From Pedobacter jeongneungensis (GTDB lineage Bacteria > Bacteroidota > Bacteroidia > Sphingobacteriales > Sphingobacteriaceae): DNA of 64,000 nucleotides. Made by a program: the position numbers and the translations under genes. Positions within the stretch are counted from its first letter, which is position 1. The number at the start of each line of letters is the position of its first letter. The stretch covers positions 207,439 through 271,438 of the forward strand of contig NZ_AYMG01000008.1 of NCBI RefSeq assembly GCF_000633455.1, in the 5' to 3' direction. The notes under the pieces are model-generated. The model worked only from the letters and a program-made list of their open reading frames with translations. It was not told where the DNA came from and made no database searches. Below, one piece after another: positions 25,006-33,435 of this stretch.

Positions 25006-25605
25006 TCAGTTCCAGTTTTTTTGAAGGCAGGCCCTCAGGTTAAGTTTCGTGCGGTGCATAATTACCCAAAAATTAGCCGACGTAAGTTTAAGTTCGGCAC
25101 AAATCAGTTCTGAGGCAAGATCGTCCAGGTGTTTCATCGAAAACACCGAAAGCCACAATCCGGGGAGCTTGCTTAAACATTCATTCAGTATTGCCCCCAG
25201 TTCTTTCACCAGCAAAGGATTATCTACCTCTAATCCAAACGCCTGCGGACGGTATTTTTCATTCCAATGGCCAGTGTCTGCATCAAAAAAATCCTGCTGT
25301 TCCTGCACAGCATCCTTTTCCTTTAGCTCTTTTAAGCCACCTGAAGAACGTTTCCGGTAAAAATCAGCAATCTTATTTTTTAAAATGGCGGTGAGCCAGG
25401 TTTTCTCGTTACTGTTTCCCTTAAAACGCTCTGCTTGTTGCAAACCAGCCAAAAAAGTATCCTGTACCAGATCTTTGGCTACTTCTTCATCCCGCAGCCT
25501 CGACATGGCAAACCCGTACAGGTAATCAGCATATTTTTCAACCCAGCTTAGTGGATCTGAATGAAGTTTTTCGGCCGTTATATCCCGGCCAGTATCGTTT
25601 TGCAT
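25006..25605 (-). CDS. ECF RNA polymerase sigma factor
   Basis: A 199-residue sigma-70-family factor with region 2 (about 15-85: WVEKYADYLYGFAMSRLRDE, KDLVQDTFL, TWLTAILKNKIADFYRKR) and region 4 (about 135-195: LSKLPGLWLSVFSMKHLDD, then the HTH ELICAELKLTSANFWVIMHR). An acidic linker of about 45 residues sits between them. It directs transcription from promoters with TGTAAGG and CGACTAA boxes if the three matching sites here are its targets. One is in front of its own gene (25644-25673), so positive autoregulation is likely. It is coupled to the ZAS anti-sigma gene. Confidence 0.93.
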   Translation of the reverse strand: MQNDTGRDITAEKLHSDPLSWVEKYADYLYGFAMSRLRDEEVAKDLVQDTFLAGLQQAERFKGNSNEKTWLTAILKNKIADFYRKRSSGGLKELKEKDAVQEQQDFFDADTGHWNEKYRPQAFGLEVDNPLLVKELGAILNECLSKLPGLWLSVFSMKHLDDLASELICAELKLTSANFWVIMHRTKLNLRACLQKNWN

Positions 25606-25643
25606 CTTTTTAGATTATCTTGTATAAATATAATGCTTAATCT

Positions 25644-25673
25644 TTTAGTCGCATGCGGTACTACATCCTTACA
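25644..25673 (-). promoter_or_regulatory. ECF-type promoter P2, before the sigma factor gene
   Basis: Minus strand: TGTAAGGA (25673-25666), 14 bases, CGACTAAA (25651-25644). The boxes are identical to P1 on the other strand, and the ATG at 25605 lies about 32 bases past the expected start. Confidence 0.8.
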
Positions 25674-25689
25674 ATTATTTTATTTTTTC

Positions 25690-25719
25690 TGTAAGGATTG
25701 TAAATCAGAAACGACTAAA
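25690..25719 (+). promoter_or_regulatory. ECF-type promoter P1, before the DUF1223 operon
   Basis: TGTAAGGA (25690-25697), 14 bases, CGACTAAA (25712-25719). The -35-like boxes of P1 and P2 face away from each other as an inverted repeat. The start codon is only 10-16 bases downstream, so the mRNA has a very short or no leader. Confidence 0.8.
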
Positions 25720-25729
25720 CTTAAAATTG

Positions 25730-26524
25730 ATGACCATGATCAGAAAAATAGCATTGCCTCTGTTGTCGATAAGCGTTATTAGCGTTGCTTTTACCGCAGA
25801 CCTTAGCACTACACCAAAATCCACTGATACTGGTTTTGCAGTTGTAGAACTTTTTACTTCTGAAGGCTGCTCAAGCTGTCCACCGGCCGATGCATTACTG
25901 GCCGAGATTGAAAAGGAAACCCCAAAAAAACCTGTTTATCTGCTTGCTTTCCATGTAGATTATTGGGACAGACTGGGTTGGAAAGACAGCTTTAGCAATG
26001 CAAAATTTTCTGCCCGACAGAATGAATACGCCAATTGGCTCAACCTCAAAACGGTATATACTCCTCAGGCAGTGGTAAACGGAAGTATGGAATTTATCGG
26101 TTCGGATGAAAAAATTTTGCGGAACAGGATCAATACAATGCTTACAAAACCATCAACAGATCATTTAGAAATCTCGTTAGGGAAAACCGACAGGCACAAC
26201 CTTATTTTAAATTATAATACCAATCAGCAAACCAATGGTTATGTGCTTGCAGTTGCGTTGGTAACGCAAAAAGCGAGCAATAAAGTTTTAAAAGGTGAAA
26301 ACAAAGGCAGAACACTTAGCCATGTTCAGGTTGTACGGCAGTTCGACACTTTCCAGCTGCAAGGCAAAACCAATGGATCGGTAAATGTGCAGGTAGATCA
26401 ATCAAACGGAGAAATCCCCTCAGAACTGATCGCTTTTTTACAGCACGCCAAAACGGGTAAAATAACCGCAGCATCAAAACTAAATACATTGTTAAATAGC
26501 CAATTAAGCAATAAATCCAACTGA
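25730..26524 (+). CDS. DUF1223 secreted thioredoxin-fold protein
   Basis: A 264-residue protein with an N-terminal signal peptide and the DUF1223 signature VVELFTSEGCSSCPPAD, whose CxxC is Cys47/Cys50. Further marks are LAFHVDYWDRLGWKD and YTPQAVVNG. It looks like a periplasmic thiol protein of unknown substrate. The annotation starts at ATG 25730; ATG 25736 is also possible, and the region upstream has only a TTG. It heads an operon with the cytochrome b and molybdoenzyme genes (spacing 37 bases, then overlap) and is preceded by ECF promoter P1. Confidence 0.88.
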   Translation: MTMIRKIALPLLSISVISVAFTADLSTTPKSTDTGFAVVELFTSEGCSSCPPADALLAEIEKETPKKPVYLLAFHVDYWDRLGWKDSFSNAKFSARQNEYANWLNLKTVYTPQAVVNGSMEFIGSDEKILRNRINTMLTKPSTDHLEISLGKTDRHNLILNYNTNQQTNGYVLAVALVTQKASNKVLKGENKGRTLSHVQVVRQFDTFQLQGKTNGSVNVQVDQSNGEIPSELIAFLQHAKTGKITAASKLNTLLNSQLSNKSN

Positions 26525-26561
26525 TAAGCCTTTGCGTTTATCAGTTGTAAACCGCCCCACC

Positions 26562-27278
26562 ATGAAAGTAATCAAAGAAAAACATTCGCTTTTAATGCGG
26601 TGGACACACTGGGTAAATTTCCCTGTACTTGCCATTATGATCTGGAGCGGATTATTCATTTATTGGGCCAACGATGCTTATGGCATTTCCATTTTCGGAT
26701 TTACGCTCATCAAATTTTTCCCCGAATGGTTTTATGATTATTTCCATATTCCACAGCGTTTGGCCGAAGGGATGGCCTTTCATTTTCTGTTTATGTGGTT
26801 CTTTTTCATCAACGGACTGCTCTATGTTGTTTATACCGTTTTTTCGGGCGCATGGCGTGAACTTTTGCCTAATAAAAACTCGTTTAAAGAAGCCTGGCTG
26901 GTGTTGCTGCACGATCTTCATATCCGAAAAACGGTTCCCCCGCAAAAGAAATATAATGCGGCACAGCGGATAGCCTATAGTGCGATCATTTTTATGGGCT
27001 TAGGCTCAGTGATTACAGGATTAGCCATTTACAAGCCCGTTCAATTCTACTGGATCTGCTGGTTATGTGGTGGTTATCATTTTGCACGAATCCTCCATTT
27101 CGCGTTAACGATAGGTTATGTATTTTTCTTTCTGATCCACATTGTCCAGGTTGCGCTGGCCGGCTGGAATAATTTTAGGGCGGTAATTGCCGGATTCGAA
27201 GTGATAGAAGATCAGGCTCAGCCGAAAGTTCAGGAATTAACGATTGAAACTGAAGATAAAGATGAAAACAAATCATAA
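26562..27278 (+). CDS. Membrane cytochrome b (FdnI/HyaC-like)
   Basis: A 238-residue integral membrane protein with four main helices and His residues suitable for two b hemes: RWTHWVNFPVLAIM (helix 1), GMAFHFLFMWFFF (helix 2), GYHFARILHFALTIGYV and FLIHIVQVALAGW (helices 3-4). It belongs to the cytochrome b/b6-domain group that passes electrons between quinol and a periplasmic partner. Its last 17 bases overlap the molybdoenzyme gene, so the two are a pair; it probably feeds electrons to or from that enzyme. ATG 26562 was chosen over an upstream TTG. Confidence 0.88.
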   Translation: MKVIKEKHSLLMRWTHWVNFPVLAIMIWSGLFIYWANDAYGISIFGFTLIKFFPEWFYDYFHIPQRLAEGMAFHFLFMWFFFINGLLYVVYTVFSGAWRELLPNKNSFKEAWLVLLHDLHIRKTVPPQKKYNAAQRIAYSAIIFMGLGSVITGLAIYKPVQFYWICWLCGGYHFARILHFALTIGYVFFFLIHIVQVALAGWNNFRAVIAGFEVIEDQAQPKVQELTIETEDKDENKS

Positions 27279-28053
27279 AAAAACGGTTAAAATCCCTTTA
27301 ACCGTTGATCAAAAAATCAAGAGGCGTACTTTTATTTCATTCGGTACTTTTTTAGCACTTGGAAGCGGTGCATTTGTAGGCTGGAAATGGCTTTTAAATG
27401 CACCTGAAGAAACTGCGGGTATTACTGCAGGCGCGAGAGCCCCTTTACGCAGGGCGTTAAATAAAACAGAACTCTTTTTCCGTAATTTTTTCAGCAATAA
27501 ACACCTGGTTAAAACCTATCCAAAAGAGGAAGCCGCAAAAATACCAAGGATAAACAGTTTGATCGGTATCGAAGATGATGAAGACTTCGACATTGCCACA
27601 TGGAAACTTCAGGTTAAACTTAACAACCAGAAAAACAGGTACATTACCATAGAAGAGATAAAAGCCTTACCCAAAACAGAAATTGTGTACGATTTTAAGT
27701 GTGTGGAAGGTTGGGACGAGATCCAACATTGGGCTGGCGTAAAATTGAGTGATTTTCTAACACATTTTCAACTCGAAAACGAAGCAGAAAAACAATATAT
27801 GGGTTTAGAAACCCCAAATGGCGCCTATTATGTGGGTTTAGAAAGAGAAAGCATCCTCCATCCCCAAACGCTCTTAGCTTATGAAATGAACGGTAAAGCC
27901 ATCAGTACTGAACATGGCGCACCTTTAAGGTTGATTATACCTGTAAAATATGGCATCAAAAACTTAAAACGGATCGGAATGATGTCTTTTAGCAATAGCA
28001 GGCCAAAAGATTATTGGGCCGAGCAGGGTTATGATTATTATTCGGGTTTATAG
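27262..28053 (+). CDS. Tat-exported sulfite-oxidase-family molybdoenzyme (MsrP/YedY-like)
   Basis: A 263-residue protein. The N-terminus has a twin-arginine signal (KRRTFISFG followed by a hydrophobic stretch, residues about 22-45). The SUOX fold domain has the molybdenum ligand Cys147 in YDFKCVEGWDEIQHW, then GVKLSDFL, YYVGLERESILHPQTLLAYE, and KYGIKNLKRIGMM. No heme or Ig-like extra domain is present, as in MsrP-type reductases. The partner is the cytochrome b with a 17-base gene overlap. A convergent tatA gene and the downstream cofactor operon fit its needs. The reaction (methionine sulfoxide reduction or another) is inferred. Confidence 0.88.
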   Translation: MKTNHKKTVKIPLTVDQKIKRRTFISFGTFLALGSGAFVGWKWLLNAPEETAGITAGARAPLRRALNKTELFFRNFFSNKHLVKTYPKEEAAKIPRINSLIGIEDDEDFDIATWKLQVKLNNQKNRYITIEEIKALPKTEIVYDFKCVEGWDEIQHWAGVKLSDFLTHFQLENEAEKQYMGLETPNGAYYVGLERESILHPQTLLAYEMNGKAISTEHGAPLRLIIPVKYGIKNLKRIGMMSFSNSRPKDYWAEQGYDYYSGL

Positions 28054-28055
28054 CT

Positions 28056-28082
28056 GATCTGGAGATAAATAACCTCCAGATC
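28056..28082. terminator. Hairpin between convergent molybdoenzyme and tatA genes
   Basis: GATCTGGAG and CTCCAGATC form a 9-bp perfect stem around a 9-base loop in the 52-base gap between the two stop codons. There is no T run on either strand, so termination efficiency is uncertain. Confidence 0.55.
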
Positions 28083-28105
28083 AAACCATCGGTGCGATTG
28101 AATTA

Positions 28106-28288
28106 TTAAGCCTGTTTCGGAACTTCCGGTTTCTCTTCTTCCTGCCCCGCTTTAAATTCTTTTATTCCCTTGCCAAGACCTTTCATTAATTCAGGGATTT
28201 TTTTACCGCCGAACAATAATAAAACAGCAACTCCAACAAGGATCAGTTCAGGCCCTCCAAGTAAGGCGGCAATGGTTGTATTTAACAT
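28106..28288 (-). CDS. tatA: TatA-family twin-arginine translocase subunit
   Basis: A 60-residue single-helix protein. The helix is [20 protein letters not shown], followed by an amphipathic helix [14 protein letters not shown] and an acidic tail. The FGxxKIPEL junction is the TatA/E signature. It forms the pore-like assemblies that export folded proteins. It lies tail to tail with the Tat-dependent molybdoenzyme, which suggests functional linkage, but tatC is not in this window. Confidence 0.92.
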   Translation of the reverse strand: MLNTTIAALLGGPELILVGVAVLLLFGGKKIPELMKGLGKGIKEFKAGQEEEKPEVPKQA

Positions 28289-28444
28289 TTTGTTTTGATT
28301 TAAGTGATACCTCTACACTTACGCATAAAACAGTGTTTTGGTTCTCGGTTGTGAAATTTAAAATAAATTAAAAAAAATGATTTTATTTTAAAGTAATTTT
28401 CAAACTGAAACGTCTACCCCTACAACAAACCTAAAATCTTCTTT

Positions 28445-28675
28445 ATGATAGCCGTTTTCAAAACAAATGTATCCTCAGATAGCGAGTTAAATGAAATCAG
28501 TCCGTTACTGAACAGCCGCTTCAAAGAAATCAAATGGAACATCGATCTGTGGGATAGCGATAAAATCCTCCGGGTAGACTCGCCGAGAGATTGGACCAAA
28601 GAAATAACCGAACTCTTTAACAGCATTGGTTTACGTTGCATTAATCTCGAAATTTTTCATTCTGAGCCATTTTGA
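28445..28675 (+). CDS. Small hypothetical protein, alpha/beta fold
   Basis: A 76-residue protein of unknown function. The order beta-alpha-beta-beta-alpha-beta is suggested by MIAVFKTNV, ELNEISPLLNSRF, EIKWNIDLWD, KILRVDS, TKEITELFNSIG and RCINLEIF. That order is like the small ferredoxin-like fold of heavy-metal-associated domains, but the CxxC metal motif is absent. It stands alone between tatA (divergent) and the cofactor operon, with a gap of 144 bases before xdhC. Confidence 0.7.
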   Translation: MIAVFKTNVSSDSELNEISPLLNSRFKEIKWNIDLWDSDKILRVDSPRDWTKEITELFNSIGLRCINLEIFHSEPF

Positions 28676-28819
28676 TTTAATTTTAAAAAAATTATAAAGC
28701 ATATCTGCATGAAGATCACCTTCAGCATATAAATTTTTATTGCCCAAACAAAGCTATATCTTTCTCTTTCACCATTTGTAATAGATTATCATTAAATTGC
28801 AGCTATTACATCATCCTTA

Positions 28820-29935
28820 ATGAAAGAAATTACCGATATACTTAGGGCCTATCAAAAAGCGACAAAGGAAAAGAAGCAAACTGCCTTAGTAACGGTGGTT
28901 AAAGTAGAAGGTTCTTCTTACCGAAGACCAGGTGCCAGGATGCTGATTACCGAAGATGGCCAGTTAACCGGCGCCATTAGCGGAGGCTGTTTAGAGGGTG
29001 ATGCTTTACGAAAAGCACTTTCGGCAATTGTACAACAGGAAAACAGGCTCATTACATACGATACTACCGACGAAGATGATGCCAAATTTGGTGTTCAGTT
29101 GGGTTGTAACGGCATTGTACATATCCTTTTCGAACCCATTATCGAAACAGATAAATTAAACCCAATTGCTATCTTAACAGCATTGCAATATAAAAGAGAA
29201 GATGCCATATTAGTAACACTTTTTGCCTTAAATGGGAAACAGCAGCCGGGAACCAGTATGCTTTTTAGAAAAGATACTATCCTGTCAAAAATACCTAAGG
29301 AAATTGAAGAGGCTATAAAAAAAGATGCCGGAAAAGTTTTTGCCGATAAAACAACAACTTTTAAAGTATATCCTTATGGTGATCAGGAAATAGATGCTTT
29401 TATAGAACTCATCCATCCTCCTGTTTCTTTAATGATAGCAGGAGCTGGAAATGATGCACAGCCTTTGGCCGAAATGGCCTACCTTTTAGGCTGGGAAGTA
29501 ACCATAATTGATGGCAGACCTACCCATGCCACAGCACAGCGTTTTACAAATGCGACCAAAATCCTGGTAAGTAAACCCGAAAATGTATTAAACCAAATCG
29601 ATACAGATGAGCAAACCGCTTTTGTATTGATGACACATAATTACAATTATGATATCGAGCTGCTTAAACACTTATTAAGTACCAAAGCGCCATATATCGG
29701 CACACTGGGGCCAAAGAAAAAACTCCTTAGAATGCTGGGTGAACTAAACCTTGCCACGCCTGAAAATGAAAACCGCGTACACGGACCAATCGGCCTGGAT
29801 ATTGGTGCAGAAACAGCCGAAGAGATAGCCATTTCCATCCTGGCAGAGATAAAATCGGTATTTACAGGTGCTTCAGCAGTTTTTTTAAAGGATAAAAAGA
29901 ACCCGATCCATGTTTATGGATTAACCAATAATTAG
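28820..29935 (+). CDS. XdhC/CoxI-family molybdenum cofactor insertion protein
   Basis: A 371-residue protein, first of a ten-gene operon. The N-terminal XdhC_CoxI domain has VEGSSYRRPGARMLI and ISGGCLEGDAL; the C-terminal Rossmann domain has MIAGAGNDAQPLAEMAYLLG and FVLMTHNYNYDIELLKHLL. In other bacteria such proteins bind, sulfurate and insert the cofactor into xanthine-dehydrogenase-family enzymes, but no such enzyme is in the window. The next gene (cytidylyltransferase) starts at the base after its stop codon, consistent with coupled synthesis of the cytosine form of the cofactor. Confidence 0.9.
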   Translation: MKEITDILRAYQKATKEKKQTALVTVVKVEGSSYRRPGARMLITEDGQLTGAISGGCLEGDALRKALSAIVQQENRLITYDTTDEDDAKFGVQLGCNGIVHILFEPIIETDKLNPIAILTALQYKREDAILVTLFALNGKQQPGTSMLFRKDTILSKIPKEIEEAIKKDAGKVFADKTTTFKVYPYGDQEIDAFIELIHPPVSLMIAGAGNDAQPLAEMAYLLGWEVTIIDGRPTHATAQRFTNATKILVSKPENVLNQIDTDEQTAFVLMTHNYNYDIELLKHLLSTKAPYIGTLGPKKKLLRMLGELNLATPENENRVHGPIGLDIGAETAEEIAISILAEIKSVFTGASAVFLKDKKNPIHVYGLTNN

Positions 29936-30526
29936 ATGGATACTACGATCATCATTTTGGCAGCAGGCAATTCTTCTCGCATGGGAACACCAAAGCAACT
30001 TTTAAATTATAAAGGTAAAACGCTGCTTCAAACTGTGATAGATGAAGCTTTAAAAACAAATCCCCTTCTGCTTACTTTGGTTTTAGGCGCAAATGCTGAC
30101 GAAATATTAGCAAAACATCAAAACAATCAGGTCAATTTTGTAATCAACCAAAATTGGGAAAGCGGAATGGCTTCGGGCATTGCTGCAGGACTTTCTGCTG
30201 TGATCGAAAAAAACGACAAAACAGAAACTATCATTATTGCAGTAGCTGATCAGGTTTTTATAAAAATGAGTACCTTTAATAACTTAATCGAAAAGCATCA
30301 GGAAACCGGCAAAAATATCATTGCCAGTGCTTATGCCGGAACGATTGGTACCCCTGTTTTGTTCGGAAAACATTATTTTGATGCACTTTTAGCCCTAAAA
30401 GGGACCGAGAGCGCCAAAAATATATTAAAACAGCATCCACAGGATGTAGAAACAGTGGTTTTTGAAGGTGGTGAATTTGACATTGATACAGAAACCGATT
30501 ACAATAATTTAATCAGCCAGGAATGA
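29936..30526 (+). CDS. Molybdenum cofactor cytidylyltransferase (MocA-like)
   Basis: A 196-residue nucleotidyltransferase of the MobA/MocA group. The N-terminus TIIILAAGNSSRMGTPKQLL is the GTP/CTP-binding loop, and WESGMASGIAAGL and VAVADQVFI (with the metal-binding Asp) are typical. It should transfer CMP to the molybdenum cofactor. It overlaps the next gene by 4 bases and touches the stop of the XdhC gene, so all three are coupled. The choice between CTP and GTP is by context (XdhC partner) and is an inference. Confidence 0.87.
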   Translation: MDTTIIILAAGNSSRMGTPKQLLNYKGKTLLQTVIDEALKTNPLLLTLVLGANADEILAKHQNNQVNFVINQNWESGMASGIAAGLSAVIEKNDKTETIIIAVADQVFIKMSTFNNLIEKHQETGKNIIASAYAGTIGTPVLFGKHYFDALLALKGTESAKNILKQHPQDVETVVFEGGEFDIDTETDYNNLISQE

Positions 30527-31503
30527 TAGCAGATTCTTTCGGAAGAGTACATGATTACCTGCGGATATCGCTTACCGATAACTGTAATTTTCGCTGTTTT
30601 TATTGCATGCCGGAGGAAGAGTACGATTTCACTCCCGCTTCCAGGTTAATGCAAACCGACGAAATTATCAAACTTGCGGAAATTTTTGTGGCCAATGGCG
30701 TAAAAAAAATCAGGCTTACAGGCGGAGAGCCCTTGGTAAGGAAGGATGCGGCCCAAATTATTGCTGCATTAGGCAAACTTCCGGTAGAATTGGTAATCAC
30801 CACCAATGGAACCCGCATTGCCGAAATGCTGCCTGTACTAAAAGATGCAGGTATTAAAACCATCAACATCAGCCTGGATACCTTACAGCCCGAAAAATTC
30901 TTTATGGTTACCAGAAGGGATGTATTTCATCAGGTGCGTAGCAATATAGAACTGCTTTTGCAGCATAAAATTAGGGTAAAGATTAACATGGTGGTGATGA
31001 AAGGCCTTAATGATAATGAAATCAACGATTTTATTAACTGGACTAAACACAATCCTATTCAGGTTCGTTTTATTGAATTTATGCCCTTTAGCGGCAATAG
31101 GTGGACAAGTAACCAGATGTTTTCTTTAGCCGAAATTCTAGCGCTTGTTGAAAAGAATTTTTCGGTATTGCCTGTTAAGGGAGAACCTAATGATACAGCC
31201 AAACATTTTATGATCCCTGGTCACGAAGGTTCTTTTGCCATTATCAGTACCATGACACACCCTTTTTGTGGTACTTGCAACCGTATGCGACTAACCGCTG
31301 ATGGAAAACTAAAAAACTGCCTTTTTTCTGACAGCGAAACCGATTTGCTTACTGCTTTGAGGAAGAACGAAGACGTGCTTCCTTTAATCCAATCGGCAAT
31401 TTGGAGCAAAAAACAGGCCTTAGGCGGACAATTATCCAGCGATTTTGAAAAAATAGACGCTGCAGCCATTCAAAACAGAAGTATGATTACTATTGGAGGA
31501 TAA
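30523..31503 (+). CDS. moaA: GTP 3',8-cyclase
   Basis: A 326-residue radical SAM enzyme that starts molybdopterin synthesis from GTP. The N-terminal cluster motif is Cys21, Cys25, Cys28 (CNFRCFYC) and the C-terminal cluster is Cys249, Cys252, Cys266 (CGTC ... NC). RLTGGEPLVRKD is the SAM-contact block. The chain ends in Gly-Gly (ITIGG), which is needed by MoaA. All key residues are present, so it should be active. It overlaps the preceding gene by 4 bases. Confidence 0.96.
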   Translation: MIADSFGRVHDYLRISLTDNCNFRCFYCMPEEEYDFTPASRLMQTDEIIKLAEIFVANGVKKIRLTGGEPLVRKDAAQIIAALGKLPVELVITTNGTRIAEMLPVLKDAGIKTINISLDTLQPEKFFMVTRRDVFHQVRSNIELLLQHKIRVKINMVVMKGLNDNEINDFINWTKHNPIQVRFIEFMPFSGNRWTSNQMFSLAEILALVEKNFSVLPVKGEPNDTAKHFMIPGHEGSFAIISTMTHPFCGTCNRMRLTADGKLKNCLFSDSETDLLTALRKNEDVLPLIQSAIWSKKQALGGQLSSDFEKIDAAAIQNRSMITIGG

Positions 31504-31512
31504 AAAATTTTC

Positions 31513-32691
31513 ATGATCAGCGTAAAAGAAGCAAAAGACCTCATTTCTCAACATATTAGTCCTTTAAACCCAATCAGTATTGATCTGGCAGAAGCAGCTG
31601 GCCATATACTTGCAGCTGATATTTATGCCAAATTTGATATCCCTGCCTTTAGTCAATCTTCTATGGATGGTTATACCTTAAAATTTGAAGATCATGAAAA
31701 AGAACTCAACTTAACCGGCGAAATGGCCGCCGGAACTGCAACCAACATCACCATCCAACACGGTGAAACTGGTAGGATTTTTACAGGTGCACCATTACCA
31801 AACGGAGCCGATACCGTAATAATGCAGGAAAAAATAACCCGATTAGGTGATAAAATTACCTTACAGGATCCCAATTTAAAATTGGGTTTAAACGTGCGCA
31901 ATAAAGGTTCGGAAATTAAGGCTGGGGCTTTAGCCATGGAAAAAGACAGTTTGCTTAGTCCTGCCGCCATTGGCTTTCTTGCGGGGATTGGCGTAAACGA
32001 AGTAACAGTTTACCCTATGCCGAAAATATCGATTATTGTAACCGGAAAAGAATTGCAAAAACCAGGCGTGCCCTTGGCATTCGGTCAGGTTTACGAATCT
32101 AATTCTTATTCACTTTCTGCCGCGCTAAAACACGAAGGCATTGATCAGATCAATGTTTACGAAGCTGATGATGATCTCGAAATCCTTAAAAAAGTATTGC
32201 AAACAGCAATAACAAACAGCGATGTAGTTTTACTTACAGGCGGCGTTAGTGTAGGCGATTACGATTTCGTAATCGAAGCAGCAGCTCAATGCGGCATTAA
32301 ACAGATTTTCCATAAGGTAAAACAGAAACCAGGTAAACCGTTGTTTTTTGGAACACATGGTGAAAAACTAATTTTTGGACTTCCTGGAAACCCTTCATCT
32401 GTGCTAAGCTGCTATTACAATTATGTACTTCCAACCATTAAAATATTATCTCAAAAAAATAACAGTGTAACCGAAGTACAGGCAGAACTTACCCATTCCT
32501 ATAACAAGCCACCGGGCTTAACACATTTTTTGAAAGGAAAATACGAAAATGGAAAAGTTACCCCTTTAAACGCACAGGAATCTTACCGGTTGAGTTCTTT
32601 TGCACAGGCCAATTGTTTAATATGCCTTAACGAAACACAAACGCATTTCGAAAAAGGCGACATCCTAACTGTAATGATTTTACCAAATTAA
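31513..32691 (+). CDS. moeA: Molybdopterin molybdotransferase
   Basis: A 392-residue MoeA, which inserts molybdate into adenylated molybdopterin. Visible marks are the DIPAFSQSSMDGYTL block (the family PxxxxSxMDGYA), GETGRIFTGAPLPNGADTV, a VYESNSYSLSAALKH segment, LLTGGVSVGDYDF and KPLFFGTHG with the GLPGNPSSVL motif. Length and order are standard. It lies 9 bases after moaA. Confidence 0.95.
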   Translation: MISVKEAKDLISQHISPLNPISIDLAEAAGHILAADIYAKFDIPAFSQSSMDGYTLKFEDHEKELNLTGEMAAGTATNITIQHGETGRIFTGAPLPNGADTVIMQEKITRLGDKITLQDPNLKLGLNVRNKGSEIKAGALAMEKDSLLSPAAIGFLAGIGVNEVTVYPMPKISIIVTGKELQKPGVPLAFGQVYESNSYSLSAALKHEGIDQINVYEADDDLEILKKVLQTAITNSDVVLLTGGVSVGDYDFVIEAAAQCGIKQIFHKVKQKPGKPLFFGTHGEKLIFGLPGNPSSVLSCYYNYVLPTIKILSQKNNSVTEVQAELTHSYNKPPGLTHFLKGKYENGKVTPLNAQESYRLSSFAQANCLICLNETQTHFEKGDILTVMILPN

Positions 32692-32693
32692 CC

Positions 32694-33434
32694 ATGCAAG
32701 AAAGTTTTATCCTGTTTTACTGTTTACTTTTTATCGTTGCCTTTTTATATGCCTCTGTGGGGCATGGTGGTGCAAGTGGTTACCTGGCACTAATGGCCAT
32801 TTTTGCCATTTCGCCTGCCATTATGAAACCAACAGCATTATTGCTCAACCTTTTTGTTTCTTCCACTTCCTTTATCCAGTTTTATCGTGGTGGCCATTTT
32901 AAATGGAAAACCTTTTGGCCATTTGCACTCGCTTCCATCCCACTCTCTTTTGTTGGCGGTATGATGGCAATTGAAAGTTCTATTTATAAAAAGATTTTGG
33001 GCGTACTTTTATTGATCCCGGTAATCCGTTTCTTCTTTTTCAAAAACACCGATCCAAAAGATTTCAAACCCTCAAACATTCTTTTATCATTAGCTATTGG
33101 TGGTATTATCGGCTTGCTCTCGGGTATGATCGGCATTGGCGGTGGCATAATCCTTTCGCCTGTTCTCCTGCTCTTAAAATGGACCGATCAGAAACAAACA
33201 GCAGCCATCAGTGCGGCTTTTATCTTTGTAAATTCAGTGGCAGGTTTAGGCGGACAGCTGATCAAAGGCTTTGAATTTAACAGCCACATGCTTGCTTACG
33301 TGGGTGCGGCATTTGTTGGCGGCATCTGTGGCGCTTATTTTGGTGCCTTAAAATTCCCGCAAACCGTTTTAAAAAATGTTTTGGCCTGCGTATTGGCATT
33401 GGCCGCTTATAAATTATTATTTACACATGCATAA
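32694..33434 (+). CDS. TauE/SafE-family anion exporter
   Basis: A 246-residue membrane protein with about eight helices. SVGHGGASGYLAL and IGLLSGMIGIGGGIILSPVLLL are the two family repeats. Members move sulfite, sulfoacetate or related anions out of the cell. Its place inside a cofactor operon, two bases from its neighbours, with a sulfite-oxidase-family gene nearby, suggests a link to sulfur oxyanion handling, but the substrate is not shown by sequence. Confidence 0.88.
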   Translation: MQESFILFYCLLFIVAFLYASVGHGGASGYLALMAIFAISPAIMKPTALLLNLFVSSTSFIQFYRGGHFKWKTFWPFALASIPLSFVGGMMAIESSIYKKILGVLLLIPVIRFFFFKNTDPKDFKPSNILLSLAIGGIIGLLSGMIGIGGGIILSPVLLLLKWTDQKQTAAISAAFIFVNSVAGLGGQLIKGFEFNSHMLAYVGAAFVGGICGAYFGALKFPQTVLKNVLACVLALAAYKLLFTHA

Positions 33435-33435
33435 C

